Assembly (NCBI GenBank): GCA_965194655.1 | Contig: OZ239148.1 | Coordinates: 310,001 to 374,000, forward strand | Source: Hahnella lacustris | GTDB taxonomy: Bacteria > Pseudomonadota > Gammaproteobacteria > Burkholderiales > Burkholderiaceae_A | DNA length: 64,000 bases | Direction of reading: 5' to 3' | Shown: one piece after another, positions 56,120-63,693 of the stretch | Position numbering within the stretch: the first letter of the stretch is position 1 | How the letters are laid out: every line of letters starts with the position of its first letter | Position numbers and translations under genes: made by a program | Notes under the pieces: model-generated | The model's database searches: none | What the model was told of the DNA's origin: nothing | The model's input: only the letters and a program-made list of their open reading frames with translations

Positions 56120-57007
56120 ATGTTCCAGGTTCAAGAACTTGCTTATGTTGTTGCAGCCCACCCCGACTTGTCGGTTTGGAGAACCTACGGTGAACAGGTG
56201 CTCGGCCTCCAAGCGCTGGAAGACCAGGGTCGCCTCTTGCTCAAAATGGACGAGCGGGCCTATCGCATTCAAATCGAGCTGGGCGCTGAGGCGCGTTATG
56301 TGGCCTCTGGATGGCTCGTTCGAGATGAGGGTATTTTCGAATCGGCGATCGCACACTTAAAGGCGCATAGAGTCGCTTTTGAGCGTGGGTCTGCCGAGCT
56401 CTGTCAGCAGCGCAAGGTCAATCAGATGCTGGTGGTACATGACCCGTCTGGTAACCGATACGAACTGGTCTGGGGCTACCAGTCCGATTTTCGGCGCATG
56501 GTTTCGCCTGTTGGGGTTCCAGCCTTTGTCACGGGCGATCAGGGTATGGGCCACGTTGTGCTGCCCGCGCCGCAATTTGCTGAGACGGTGGCCTTTGTTC
56601 GAGACGTCCTGGGCTTCGGGCTTTCTGACCTGTTTAACTTTAAGCCGGCGCCTGACGCACCCGCACTCCCCATTCATTTCTTTCATTGCAACAACCCCAG
56701 ACACCATAGTCTGGCATTGGCCGCCTTTCCGGTCCCTTCCGGATGTGTCCACATCATGGTGGAGGTGCCCGATATGGCTGAAGTGGGGCGTGCATTCGAT
56801 CGACGCATTCAGCATCACATTCCCCTCTCAGCCACCTTGGGTCAACACACCAACGACCGCATGATCTCCTTCTACATGAAGACGCCCTCTGGGTTTGATG
56901 TGGAGGTGGGGACTGGGGGAGCGCAGGTGGACTGGAATGCACACGTCACGCACGAGTTCACCACCGTCTCGCTCTGGGGTCACGACTTCTCCGTCGGGCA
57001 CGCGTGA
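56120..57007 (+). CDS. Extradiol ring-cleavage dioxygenase (VOC family, HsaC/TesB/BphC-like)
   Basis: The ~295-aa protein starts MFQVQELAYVVAAHPDLSVW; upstream frame to 56018 is intergenic. Two VOC (glyoxalase-fold) domains are present. The iron ligands of type I extradiol enzymes are visible: His in GMGHVVLPAPQF, His in PRHHSLALAAFPVPS and Glu in GFDVEVGTGG. GNRYELVWGYQ and a conserved Tyr/His acid region (SFYMKTPSG) fit. It probably cleaves a catecholic secosteroid such as 3,4-DHSA (HsaC/TesB role), inferred from the neighbouring ipd genes. The stop overlaps ipdA. Confidence 0.88.
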   Translation: MFQVQELAYVVAAHPDLSVWRTYGEQVLGLQALEDQGRLLLKMDERAYRIQIELGAEARYVASGWLVRDEGIFESAIAHLKAHRVAFERGSAELCQQRKVNQMLVVHDPSGNRYELVWGYQSDFRRMVSPVGVPAFVTGDQGMGHVVLPAPQFAETVAFVRDVLGFGLSDLFNFKPAPDAPALPIHFFHCNNPRHHSLALAAFPVPSGCVHIMVEVPDMAEVGRAFDRRIQHHIPLSATLGQHTNDRMISFYMKTPSGFDVEVGTGGAQVDWNAHVTHEFTTVSLWGHDFSVGHA

Positions 57008-57888
57008 TGCTGGATAAGACCGAGTCACTGGAGGTTGCTGCCGCCCGGGTTCAAGATGGCATGACCATTGGCATTGGGGGCTGGGGTCCCCGTCGCAAGC
57101 CGATGGCTCTGGTGCGAGAACTGATTCGTCAGGGTCGACGTGACCTGACCGTGGTCACTTACGGTGGCCCAGATGCCGGCATGCTCTGCGCAGCTGGTGC
57201 CGTCAAACGGCTCATTTACGGCTTTGTGTCACTGGATGCCATCCCCCTTGAGGCCCATTGGCGCAAAGCGCGGGAGGCAGGGGCGTTCGAGGCCGTCGAA
57301 ATCGACGAAGGCATGTTGCACTGGGGACTTCGTGCGGCAGCGATGCGCCTGCCCTTTCTGCCCACGCGCGTCGGGCTGGGCACCGATGTATTGAAGCACT
57401 TCCCGGGTATGCGACTGGTCCAGTCTCCCTATGACGATCAAGAATGGCTCGTGGCCATGCCGGCGCTTCGCCTGGACGTGGCCCTGCTTCACGCCTCACG
57501 GGCGGATGTCTTGGGAAACACGCACACCTTGGGGACCGATCCTTATTTTGACGATCAGTTTGCTCGTGCAGCGGACCAGGTGGTGGTTCAGACTGAGACG
57601 CTTCTTTCGCGGCTCGACCACTCGCACAGTGAAGACGCGCAGTACAACCTCTTTGAACGCAGTCTGGTGTCGGCAGTCTGTGAGGTGCCGGGCGGTGCGC
57701 ATCCCACCACGGCTCCCACGCAATACGGGTGGGATATGGGTCATCTGAAGGAGTATTCTGGCTTTGCCGAGCAAGAACAGGGCTTTGAAGCCTATCGGCA
57801 GCAATTCGTTTTGGGCTCAGAGTCGGCCTATCTTGAGGCGGTCGGTGGTGTCGAGCGCATTCGTACACTCGCACAACCCATCTTCTAG
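57007..57888 (+). CDS. ipdA: IpdA-like CoA-transferase-family subunit alpha (COCHEA-CoA hydrolase)
   Basis: The ~293-aa protein shows the IpdA signature GMTIGIGGWGPRRKPMALVR, LTVVTYGGPDAGMLCAAGAV, KRLIYGFVSLDAIP, EIDEGMLHWGLRAAAMRLPF, TDPYFDDQFARAADQVVVQT and EVPGGAHPTTAPTQYGWD. IpdAB opens the last steroid ring by retro-Claisen hydrolysis of COCHEA-CoA rather than transferring CoA. The Glu in DEGML is a likely catalytic residue (recalled from mycobacterial IpdA, not aligned here). It starts at ATG overlapping the dioxygenase stop; a GTG one codon upstream is possible. ipdB follows after 8 bases. Confidence 0.93.
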   Translation: MLDKTESLEVAAARVQDGMTIGIGGWGPRRKPMALVRELIRQGRRDLTVVTYGGPDAGMLCAAGAVKRLIYGFVSLDAIPLEAHWRKAREAGAFEAVEIDEGMLHWGLRAAAMRLPFLPTRVGLGTDVLKHFPGMRLVQSPYDDQEWLVAMPALRLDVALLHASRADVLGNTHTLGTDPYFDDQFARAADQVVVQTETLLSRLDHSHSEDAQYNLFERSLVSAVCEVPGGAHPTTAPTQYGWDMGHLKEYSGFAEQEQGFEAYRQQFVLGSESAYLEAVGGVERIRTLAQPIF

Positions 57889-57896
57889 AGGACATC

Positions 57897-58685
57897 ATGC
57901 CCACCTGTACGCTTGCAGAACTCATGATCTCTGCCGCCTCGGAAGCCTGGCGCAACAACGGCGAGCTCCTGGCCAATGGCATTGGGCCCGGCCCCAGACT
58001 GGCCGCTTCACTCGCTAAGCTCTCACATAGCCCTGAGCTGCTGATGACCGACAGTGAGAGTCGTCTGGTGGAAGTGCCGATTCCCCTCGGGCCCCGCTCG
58101 GGGCCGCTCGAGGGGTATGTGCCTCAATACGCCGGACGCGCTGATTTCTCTCGCATCTTCGACATGGTCTGGCGGGGTAAGCGTCACGCCATGATTGGGC
58201 CCACCCAGGTGGATGGATGGGGCCAGACCAACCTCTCTTGCATTGGGGATTACCAAAAGCCGAAGTCTGCCATCCTCGGCGTGCGTGGCCTTCCGGGCAA
58301 CAGCATTTCGCACCGAAATTCCTTCTTCATGCCCTCGCACTCCAAACGTGTCTTTGTGTCTCGTGTCGACATGGTCTCGGGCGCTGGCAGAGATCCGGAC
58401 CAATGGCCCGAAGGCCAGGCGCCTGAGCTTCTCTTTGGCTTGGTCATCTCCAATCTGGGCGTGTTCGACTTTGAGGCTCCAGTGGGACAGATGCGAATCC
58501 GTAGCCTGCATCCAGGGGTTCAGGTCAGCGAAGTGCTGGAGCAGACAGGGTTTCCTTTGGTGCACGACGATGCACCCATGGCCACGCCCATGCCCACCGA
58601 GGACCAGCTGGCCCTGATCCGTGGGCTTGACCCGCATGATTTTCGTTCCAAGATCCTCAAGGGGAATCCGATTGTCGAAGCTTGA
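57897..58685 (+). CDS. ipdB: IpdB-like CoA-transferase-family subunit beta (COCHEA-CoA hydrolase)
   Basis: The 262-aa partner of IpdA shows LLANGIGPGPRLAASLAKLS, LLMTDSESRLVEVPIPLG, FDMVWRGKRHAMIGPTQVDG, GQTNLSCIGDYQKPKSAILG, GVRGLPGNSISHRNSFFMPS and FISNL-like LLFGLVISNLGVFDFEAPVG. Class I CoA-transferases carry a catalytic Glu in a SENG motif; the corresponding place here reads DSESRL, consistent with the hydrolase function of IpdAB. It overlaps the next crotonase start by about 14 bases. Confidence 0.93.
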   Translation: MPTCTLAELMISAASEAWRNNGELLANGIGPGPRLAASLAKLSHSPELLMTDSESRLVEVPIPLGPRSGPLEGYVPQYAGRADFSRIFDMVWRGKRHAMIGPTQVDGWGQTNLSCIGDYQKPKSAILGVRGLPGNSISHRNSFFMPSHSKRVFVSRVDMVSGAGRDPDQWPEGQAPELLFGLVISNLGVFDFEAPVGQMRIRSLHPGVQVSEVLEQTGFPLVHDDAPMATPMPTEDQLALIRGLDPHDFRSKILKGNPIVEA

Positions 58686-59577
58686 TGGCCCTCAGGTGAG
58701 CCGTGCCGACGAGAGTCAGTACGAGACGGACACCCCCATTCAGACTGAGCTCAAGGACGGCGTGTTCTGGATCACCATGGACCGCCCCGCTTTTCACAAC
58801 GCTCAGAATTCTCAGATGACCTATGCGCTCGACGCTGCTTTCCGTCGTGCGGTGGATGACGATGCGGTGAAAGTGATTGTCTTGGGGGGGGCGGGAAAAC
58901 ATTTCTCCGCGGGACACGACATTGGAACGCCTGGCCGGGACGTCAACAAGCCCTTTCCAAGGGTTCACCTCTGGTGGGATCACACAGACAAGCCCGGCGG
59001 TGAGTACCTCTATGTGCGTGAGCAGGAGGTCTACCTCAATATGTGCCGTCGATGGAGAGATCTTCCGAAGCCCACCATCGCCATGGTGCAAGGTGCCTGC
59101 ATTGCTGGCGGGCTGATGCTGGCCTGGGTCTGCGACTTCATTGTCGCCTCTGAAGACGCTTTTTTTCAGGACCCCGTGGTGCGTATGGGTATTCCCGGCG
59201 TGGAATATTTCGCCCACGCGTTTGAGCTGCCGCCGCGGGTCGCCAAAGAATTCCTGATGCTGGGCGAACGCATGCCTGCTCAACGGGCCTATGATCTCGG
59301 TATGGTGAACCGCGTGGTGCCTCGCGATGCCTTGCACGAGTCTGTGGCGGCCATGGCAGAGAAGCTGGCACAGCAGCCGCGCATGGGCTTGGCTCTTACC
59401 AAGCAGGCCATTCATCATGTGGAGGAGCTCAGGGGCAAGCGCACGGCAATGGATGCAAGCTTTGCTTGGCATCATTTCGCCCACGTCCACAATGAGCAGG
59501 TCACCGGGAATCTCTTGGGTGGATTCGACGCCCAATCCATGGCCAAGGCGAACAAGCAGCAAGAGGGGCAGTCTTGA
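58672..59577 (+). CDS. Enoyl-CoA hydratase/isomerase family protein in the ipd operon
   Basis: The ~301-aa crotonase starts best at TTG 58672, which has AAGGGGA at 6 bases; GTG 58696 is an alternative. Motifs: GVFWITMDRPAFHNAQNSQM, VLGGAGKHFSAGHDIGTPG, TIAMVQGACIAGGLMLAWVC and FFQDPVVRMGIPGVEYFAHA. The long insertion with HLWWDHTDKPGGEYLYVREQ is typical of a subgroup found in steroid and terpenoid catabolic clusters. The MGIPGVEY segment lacks the usual Glu of hydratases in the E164 position by eye. Role in the HIP pathway is uncertain. Confidence 0.88.
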   Translation: MSKLDGPQVSRADESQYETDTPIQTELKDGVFWITMDRPAFHNAQNSQMTYALDAAFRRAVDDDAVKVIVLGGAGKHFSAGHDIGTPGRDVNKPFPRVHLWWDHTDKPGGEYLYVREQEVYLNMCRRWRDLPKPTIAMVQGACIAGGLMLAWVCDFIVASEDAFFQDPVVRMGIPGVEYFAHAFELPPRVAKEFLMLGERMPAQRAYDLGMVNRVVPRDALHESVAAMAEKLAQQPRMGLALTKQAIHHVEELRGKRTAMDASFAWHHFAHVHNEQVTGNLLGGFDAQSMAKANKQQEGQS

Positions 59578-60653
59578 TTCAGACTGAACTGACCCGTCGC
59601 CTGGGTTGTACAGCGCCCATTGTTCAGACTGCAATGGGGTGGGTGGCAGATGCTGGTCTCGTCATTGCCTCGACCCGCGCCGGCGCATTCGGATTTCTGG
59701 CGGGGGCCACCATCGAGCCCGATGACCTAGAGCCGCAGATCCTTCAGGTCAAAGCCGCGGTTGGCGCCCAATTTGGTCTGAACTTCCACATGTTTCAGGA
59801 GAATGCGGAGGACTGCATTCGCCTGGCCATTGCCCATGGCCTGCGCGCTGTGAGCTATGGTCGTGGCCCGGATGCAAAGACCATCGCTCGACTCAAGGAT
59901 GCTGGCGTACTCTGTATTCCCACTGTTGGGGCGGTTGAGCATGCGGTCAAGGCTGAAAAACTCGGAGCAGATCTGATCACCATTCAGGGTGCAGAGGGCG
60001 GCGGTCATACGGGCCGAGTGCCTTCGAGCATTCTGCTGCCCCAGGTGCTCGATGCGGTAAAAGTGCCCGTGATTGCGGCGGGCGGATACAGCACCGGTCG
60101 CGGCCTCGCGGGGGCCCTCGCGGCAGGCGCCTGTGGCGTTGCCATGGGCACCCGCTTCATGATGTCCGCAGAGTCTCCAACCCCCAAGCGCACCATGGCG
60201 CGGTACCTCGAGGTGAAGGACCCCGGTCAGATCCGAGTGACCGAAGCGGTGGATGGACTGCGGCATCGAATGATTGAGACCGAGCTCGTTCGCCGATTGG
60301 AGTCGAGTTCTGGTCTGCGTCGACTCCTGGTGGCGTTGGGGAATGCCTGGCGATGGAAAGCCCAGACGGGTATGTCTGTGCATCACCTGGCCCGCGTGTT
60401 GGTGCGGTCCTTTCGCGAGGATCCAACGGCATTGGCGACGACCATCATGGCCGCCAATCAGCCCATGCTCATCATGAAGTCCATGATCGAGGATCGTCCG
60501 GAGGAGGGCCTGTTGCCCTCTGGGCAGGTGGCAGCCGCCATTCGCAGCCAGGACAGTTGCCAGGACATTGTGAATACCCTGGTGGCGGAGGCTGAGGCTT
60601 GCCTGCGCGCGTCCTCTCACTATCTTTCGGAGCCGTCCGGTCATGCAGCTTGA
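59574..60653 (+). CDS. ipdC: IpdC-like flavin-dependent oxidoreductase (nitronate monooxygenase family)
   Basis: The 359-aa TIM-barrel FMN enzyme starts at TTG with AGAGGGG upstream. Features: CTAPIVQTAMGWVADAGLVI, ASTRAGAFGFLAGATIEPDD, FGLNFHMFQENAEDCI, ITIQGAEGGGHTGRVPSSIL (substrate/FMN His), VPVIAAGGYSTGRGLAGALA and GVAMGTRFMMSAESPTPKRT. IpdC introduces a double bond (desaturation) in the HIP-CoA derivative during steroid ring C/D breakdown. It overlaps both neighbours, so it is firmly part of the operon. Confidence 0.9.
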   Translation: MIQTELTRRLGCTAPIVQTAMGWVADAGLVIASTRAGAFGFLAGATIEPDDLEPQILQVKAAVGAQFGLNFHMFQENAEDCIRLAIAHGLRAVSYGRGPDAKTIARLKDAGVLCIPTVGAVEHAVKAEKLGADLITIQGAEGGGHTGRVPSSILLPQVLDAVKVPVIAAGGYSTGRGLAGALAAGACGVAMGTRFMMSAESPTPKRTMARYLEVKDPGQIRVTEAVDGLRHRMIETELVRRLESSSGLRRLLVALGNAWRWKAQTGMSVHHLARVLVRSFREDPTALATTIMAANQPMLIMKSMIEDRPEEGLLPSGQVAAAIRSQDSCQDIVNTLVAEAEACLRASSHYLSEPSGHAA

Positions 60654-61422
60654 GTCTCTCTCATCCGCCTTCTCAGTCTTTTTGGAGCCTAATGGTGTGG
60701 CCGAGCTGGTCATCTGTCAGCCGCCCGTCAACGCACTGGATAGTGCACAGTGGCTGGCCCTGGCTCGCCAGATTGAAGCGATTGGAGCCCATGAGCAGGC
60801 TCGCGTCCTGATCATTCGGTCGGAGGGAAAAGGCTTTTGTGCGGGCGTCAATATCAAGGAGCTCGACCAGTTCCCAGATCGGATCGTTGAGGTGAATCGC
60901 GGCAACTACGAGACATTTCGAGCAATTCATCGCAGTCCGGTGCCTGTGATTGTGGCGGTCCACGGCTTTGTGCTCGGGGGCGGAATCGGAATGACGGGTG
61001 CGGCCGATATCGTGGTGGCCTCTGAGTGTGCGACCTTTGCCCTGCCGGAGGTTGATCGTGGCGCCATGGGTGGGGGAGCACATCTGCAGCGGCTTCTGCC
61101 GGTTCAGAAGGTTCGCTCGATGTTTTTTACGGGCGAAGCGCTCCATGCCCGGGACGCCATGTCGTATGGGTTCATCGAGACGCTCGTCCCAAGCAAGGAC
61201 GAGCTGCGTGCTGCTGCCATGCGCATCGCACAGGTGATCGCTCAGAAGAGCCCAGCCATGATCCGTTTGGCCAAGGAGGCCCTCAATGGCATCGAAGACG
61301 GCGACCTCGAGGCGAAGTACCGGTGGGAGCAGGGCTTTACCCTGCAGGCATACACCACCAAGGACTCCAGCGAGGCTCGACGCGCCTTCGTGGAAAAGCG
61401 CGACGCCGACTTTAAGGGATAG
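60643..61422 (+). CDS. EchA20-like crotonase (HIP pathway ring hydrolase)
   Basis: The 259-aa protein shows VAELVICQPPVNALDSAQWL, IIRSEGKGFCAGVNIKELDQ, VNRGNYETFRAIHRSPVPVI, VAVHGFVLGGGIGMTGAADI and ALPEVDRGAMGGGAHLQRLL. The GVNIKE and EVDRGAxGGxxHL segments match my memory of mycobacterial EchA20, which hydrolyses a C-C bond to open ring D in HIP-CoA catabolism. It overlaps ipdC by 11 bases. Confidence in the exact ortholog is moderate. Confidence 0.87.
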   Translation: MQLESLSSAFSVFLEPNGVAELVICQPPVNALDSAQWLALARQIEAIGAHEQARVLIIRSEGKGFCAGVNIKELDQFPDRIVEVNRGNYETFRAIHRSPVPVIVAVHGFVLGGGIGMTGAADIVVASECATFALPEVDRGAMGGGAHLQRLLPVQKVRSMFFTGEALHARDAMSYGFIETLVPSKDELRAAAMRIAQVIAQKSPAMIRLAKEALNGIEDGDLEAKYRWEQGFTLQAYTTKDSSEARRAFVEKRDADFKG

Positions 61423-61428
61423 ACCCGC

Positions 61429-62604
61429 GTGAAGATTAACTACACACCTGAGCAGTCCGAATTCCGTCAGGAGGTTCGCGCCTGGCTTGCGAAGAACAAG
61501 CCCACTGCGCGATTTGCCCACCATGAGATTCGGGAGGGATTTCAACAGCACCGGGCCTGGGAGCAGACGCTTGCCGATGCCGGGCTCAGCATGGTGACCT
61601 GGCCGGAAGGTTGGGGCGGTCGGAATCGAAATCTCTTTGACTGGCTGATCTTCGAAGAGGAGTACTACGCTGCAGATGCACCCTTTCGAGTGAACCAGAA
61701 CGGAATGTTGTTGCTCGGCCCGACCCTCATGGAATTCGGTACCGATGAGCAGAAACAGAAGATCCTCCCTCGTATGGCGCGCTGTGAGGACATGTGGGCA
61801 CAGGCCTGGTCTGAACCAGGTGCTGGCTCAGACATGGCGGCCATTCGGTCTCGTGCAGAGATCAAGGGAGACCGCCTGATCATCAATGGCCAAAAGACCT
61901 GGTCCACGCGTGCGCTCTTTGCGAACTGGGCCTTTGGTCTCTTTCGAACAGATCCCCAGTCAGAGCGCCATCATGGCCTGAGCTACCTCATGGTGCCACT
62001 CGATGCGAAAGGGGTGACCGTTCGGCCCATCAAGGCGCTCAATGGAAAGGCTGCCTTCGCAGAACTCTTTTTTGATGATGTGGAGGTGGGCCTTGATCAC
62101 GTGATTGGGGAGGTCAATAAGGGCTGGCACGTCGCGATGGCCACCGCAGGATTTGAGCGTGCGCTGTTGCTGCGCTCCCCTGCACGGTTCTTGCGGACCG
62201 CCCATCAACTGATGGAATTGGCTCGCCAGAGGCCAGAGCGGCTGCAGGCTGACCCCACGCTGATTGCAGACCTGGTCCGCGTCTGGAGCCACACCCAGGC
62301 CTATCAGCTCAATGCTTACTGGTCGGTGAGCCGCTATTTGAATGGTGAGGCCATTGGGGCTGAGTCATCGGCCAACAAAATTTTCTGGTCGGAGATGGAC
62401 ATTCATCTTCATCAAGTCGCGATGCGGGTGCTGGGGCCTGAGTTTGAGTGCCTCCCTGAGGCCGAGCACTGGGCATCACGCCCTGCGGCGGAGTCCGAGT
62501 GGCTGGAAGGCTTCCTGTTCTCTCTGGCCGGGCCCATCTACGCGGGGACCAACCAGATCCAGCGAAACATCATCGCCGAGCGGATGCTCGGGATGCCGCG
62601 TTAA
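61429..62604 (+). CDS. Acyl-CoA dehydrogenase, steroid type, catalytic subunit candidate
   Basis: The 391-aa protein starts at GTG (MKINYTPEQSEFRQEVRAWL). FAD-binding segments MWAQAWSEPGAGSDMAAIRS, NGQKTWSTRALFANWAFGLF and LSYLMVPLDAKGVTVRPI are complete. The usual C-terminal catalytic Glu (YEGT) is replaced by Ala372 (YAGTNQIQR). Glu243 in TAGFERALLLRS occupies the alternative long-chain-type base position. This fits FadE30/FadE34-like subunits that work as alpha2beta2 complexes on steroid CoA esters. The following gene would be the partner. Confidence 0.9.
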   Translation: MKINYTPEQSEFRQEVRAWLAKNKPTARFAHHEIREGFQQHRAWEQTLADAGLSMVTWPEGWGGRNRNLFDWLIFEEEYYAADAPFRVNQNGMLLLGPTLMEFGTDEQKQKILPRMARCEDMWAQAWSEPGAGSDMAAIRSRAEIKGDRLIINGQKTWSTRALFANWAFGLFRTDPQSERHHGLSYLMVPLDAKGVTVRPIKALNGKAAFAELFFDDVEVGLDHVIGEVNKGWHVAMATAGFERALLLRSPARFLRTAHQLMELARQRPERLQADPTLIADLVRVWSHTQAYQLNAYWSVSRYLNGEAIGAESSANKIFWSEMDIHLHQVAMRVLGPEFECLPEAEHWASRPAAESEWLEGFLFSLAGPIYAGTNQIQRNIIAERMLGMPR

Positions 62605-62616
62605 GGGGAATACGAC

Positions 62617-63693
62617 ATGGAATTTCTCTACACCCCTGAGCAGCTTGAGTTTCGCGATGCCATTCGACGCTTTCTCATGGTTGAGGCGGCACCCGAGTCT
62701 CTTCGGGAGATCTGGGAGACGGACAGTGGCCGATCTCCCATCCTCCGTCAACGCTTGGCTGAGCAGGGTCTGACGGCTGTTTCGGTGGCTGAGCCTCTTG
62801 GAGGGCTGGGTCTCGACGATGTCACCTGGTGTTTGCTGTTGCAGGAACTGGGCTACTTCGCCATCCCCGACTCACTGGTGGACAGCGCCTATCTTGGCGT
62901 TGCTGTGCTCCAAGAGGCGTTGCCACAAGTCTCGCAGTCTGACCGCTCAGAGATCGAATCAATCCTGAGTCAGATTGCTCAAGGCAGCCTGCGCGTGGCG
63001 ATTGGGCATCCGGTGAATCGATGGGTCGCAGATGCTGCAAATGCGGGGCTGCTGATCTGGTTGGATGCCCAGGGATTGGCTTTATTGCGGCCCGGTGACT
63101 TCACTTATAGCCCACAGCCTTCACTGGATCTCTCGCGTCGAATCTCTCGGGTAGAGGCGCATCCAGCCCAATATCTGCTCACGGGTGAGCCTGCGCAGGC
63201 TCTGCTAGATTCGGTTGAAGCGAGAGGTGCGCAGAGCGTTGCAGCCCAATTGGTTGGTCTCTCCCAGCGCATGCTCGACTTGGCGATTGATTACACCAGC
63301 AGCCGCAAACAGTTTGGCAAACCGGTGGGCAGCTTTCAGGCGGTCAAGCACTTACTCGCAGACGTTGCGACCAGCATTGAGTTCAGCAAGCCCGCTGTGG
63401 CGTATGCAGCGGCTGCTCTCGCGAGCCAGTCTCCGCGCGCTTTGCAGGCGGTTCGTCATGCCAAGCTCTTGGCGACGGAGTCTGCTCTGCTCGCTGCACG
63501 CAACACCATGCAGGCGCATGGCGCGATGGGTTATACCTGGGAGGTCGACCTGCAGATGTTCATGAAGCGGGCCTGGGTGCTCGCCGGATGGTGGGGCGAT
63601 ACGATCCATCACCAAGGCGCGCTCTGGTCTGCGCTATCAAATGATTCTGCGGCCTGGGCCGTCAACAGAGGAATTGGACTGAGTCATGGCTGA
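62617..63693 (+). CDS. Acyl-CoA dehydrogenase, steroid type, partner subunit
   Basis: The 358-aa protein starts after AAGGGG (MEFLYTPEQLEFRDAIRRFL). It is short; the middle beta domain is degenerate (GLLIWLDAQGLALLRPGDFT), while the C-terminal helical domain is kept (DLAIDYTSSRKQFGKPVGSF, QAVKHLLADVATSIEFSKPA, MQAHGAMGYTWEVDLQMFMK). Neither catalytic Glu position is evident, so it probably contributes FAD-binding residues (SRKQFGKPVG) to a heteromer with the preceding dehydrogenase, as with FadE33 or ChsE2-type subunits. It overlaps the thiolase start by eight bases. Confidence 0.88.
   Translation: MEFLYTPEQLEFRDAIRRFLMVEAAPESLREIWETDSGRSPILRQRLAEQGLTAVSVAEPLGGLGLDDVTWCLLLQELGYFAIPDSLVDSAYLGVAVLQEALPQVSQSDRSEIESILSQIAQGSLRVAIGHPVNRWVADAANAGLLIWLDAQGLALLRPGDFTYSPQPSLDLSRRISRVEAHPAQYLLTGEPAQALLDSVEARGAQSVAAQLVGLSQRMLDLAIDYTSSRKQFGKPVGSFQAVKHLLADVATSIEFSKPAVAYAAAALASQSPRALQAVRHAKLLATESALLAARNTMQAHGAMGYTWEVDLQMFMKRAWVLAGWWGDTIHHQGALWSALSNDSAAWAVNRGIGLSHG

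Noticed and set aside
58657..60713. Two long minus-strand frames (58657-59634 and 59727-60713) opposite the crotonase and ipdC
   Set aside because: They mirror clear plus-strand genes, contain no recognisable domains and are explained by GC-rich codon bias.
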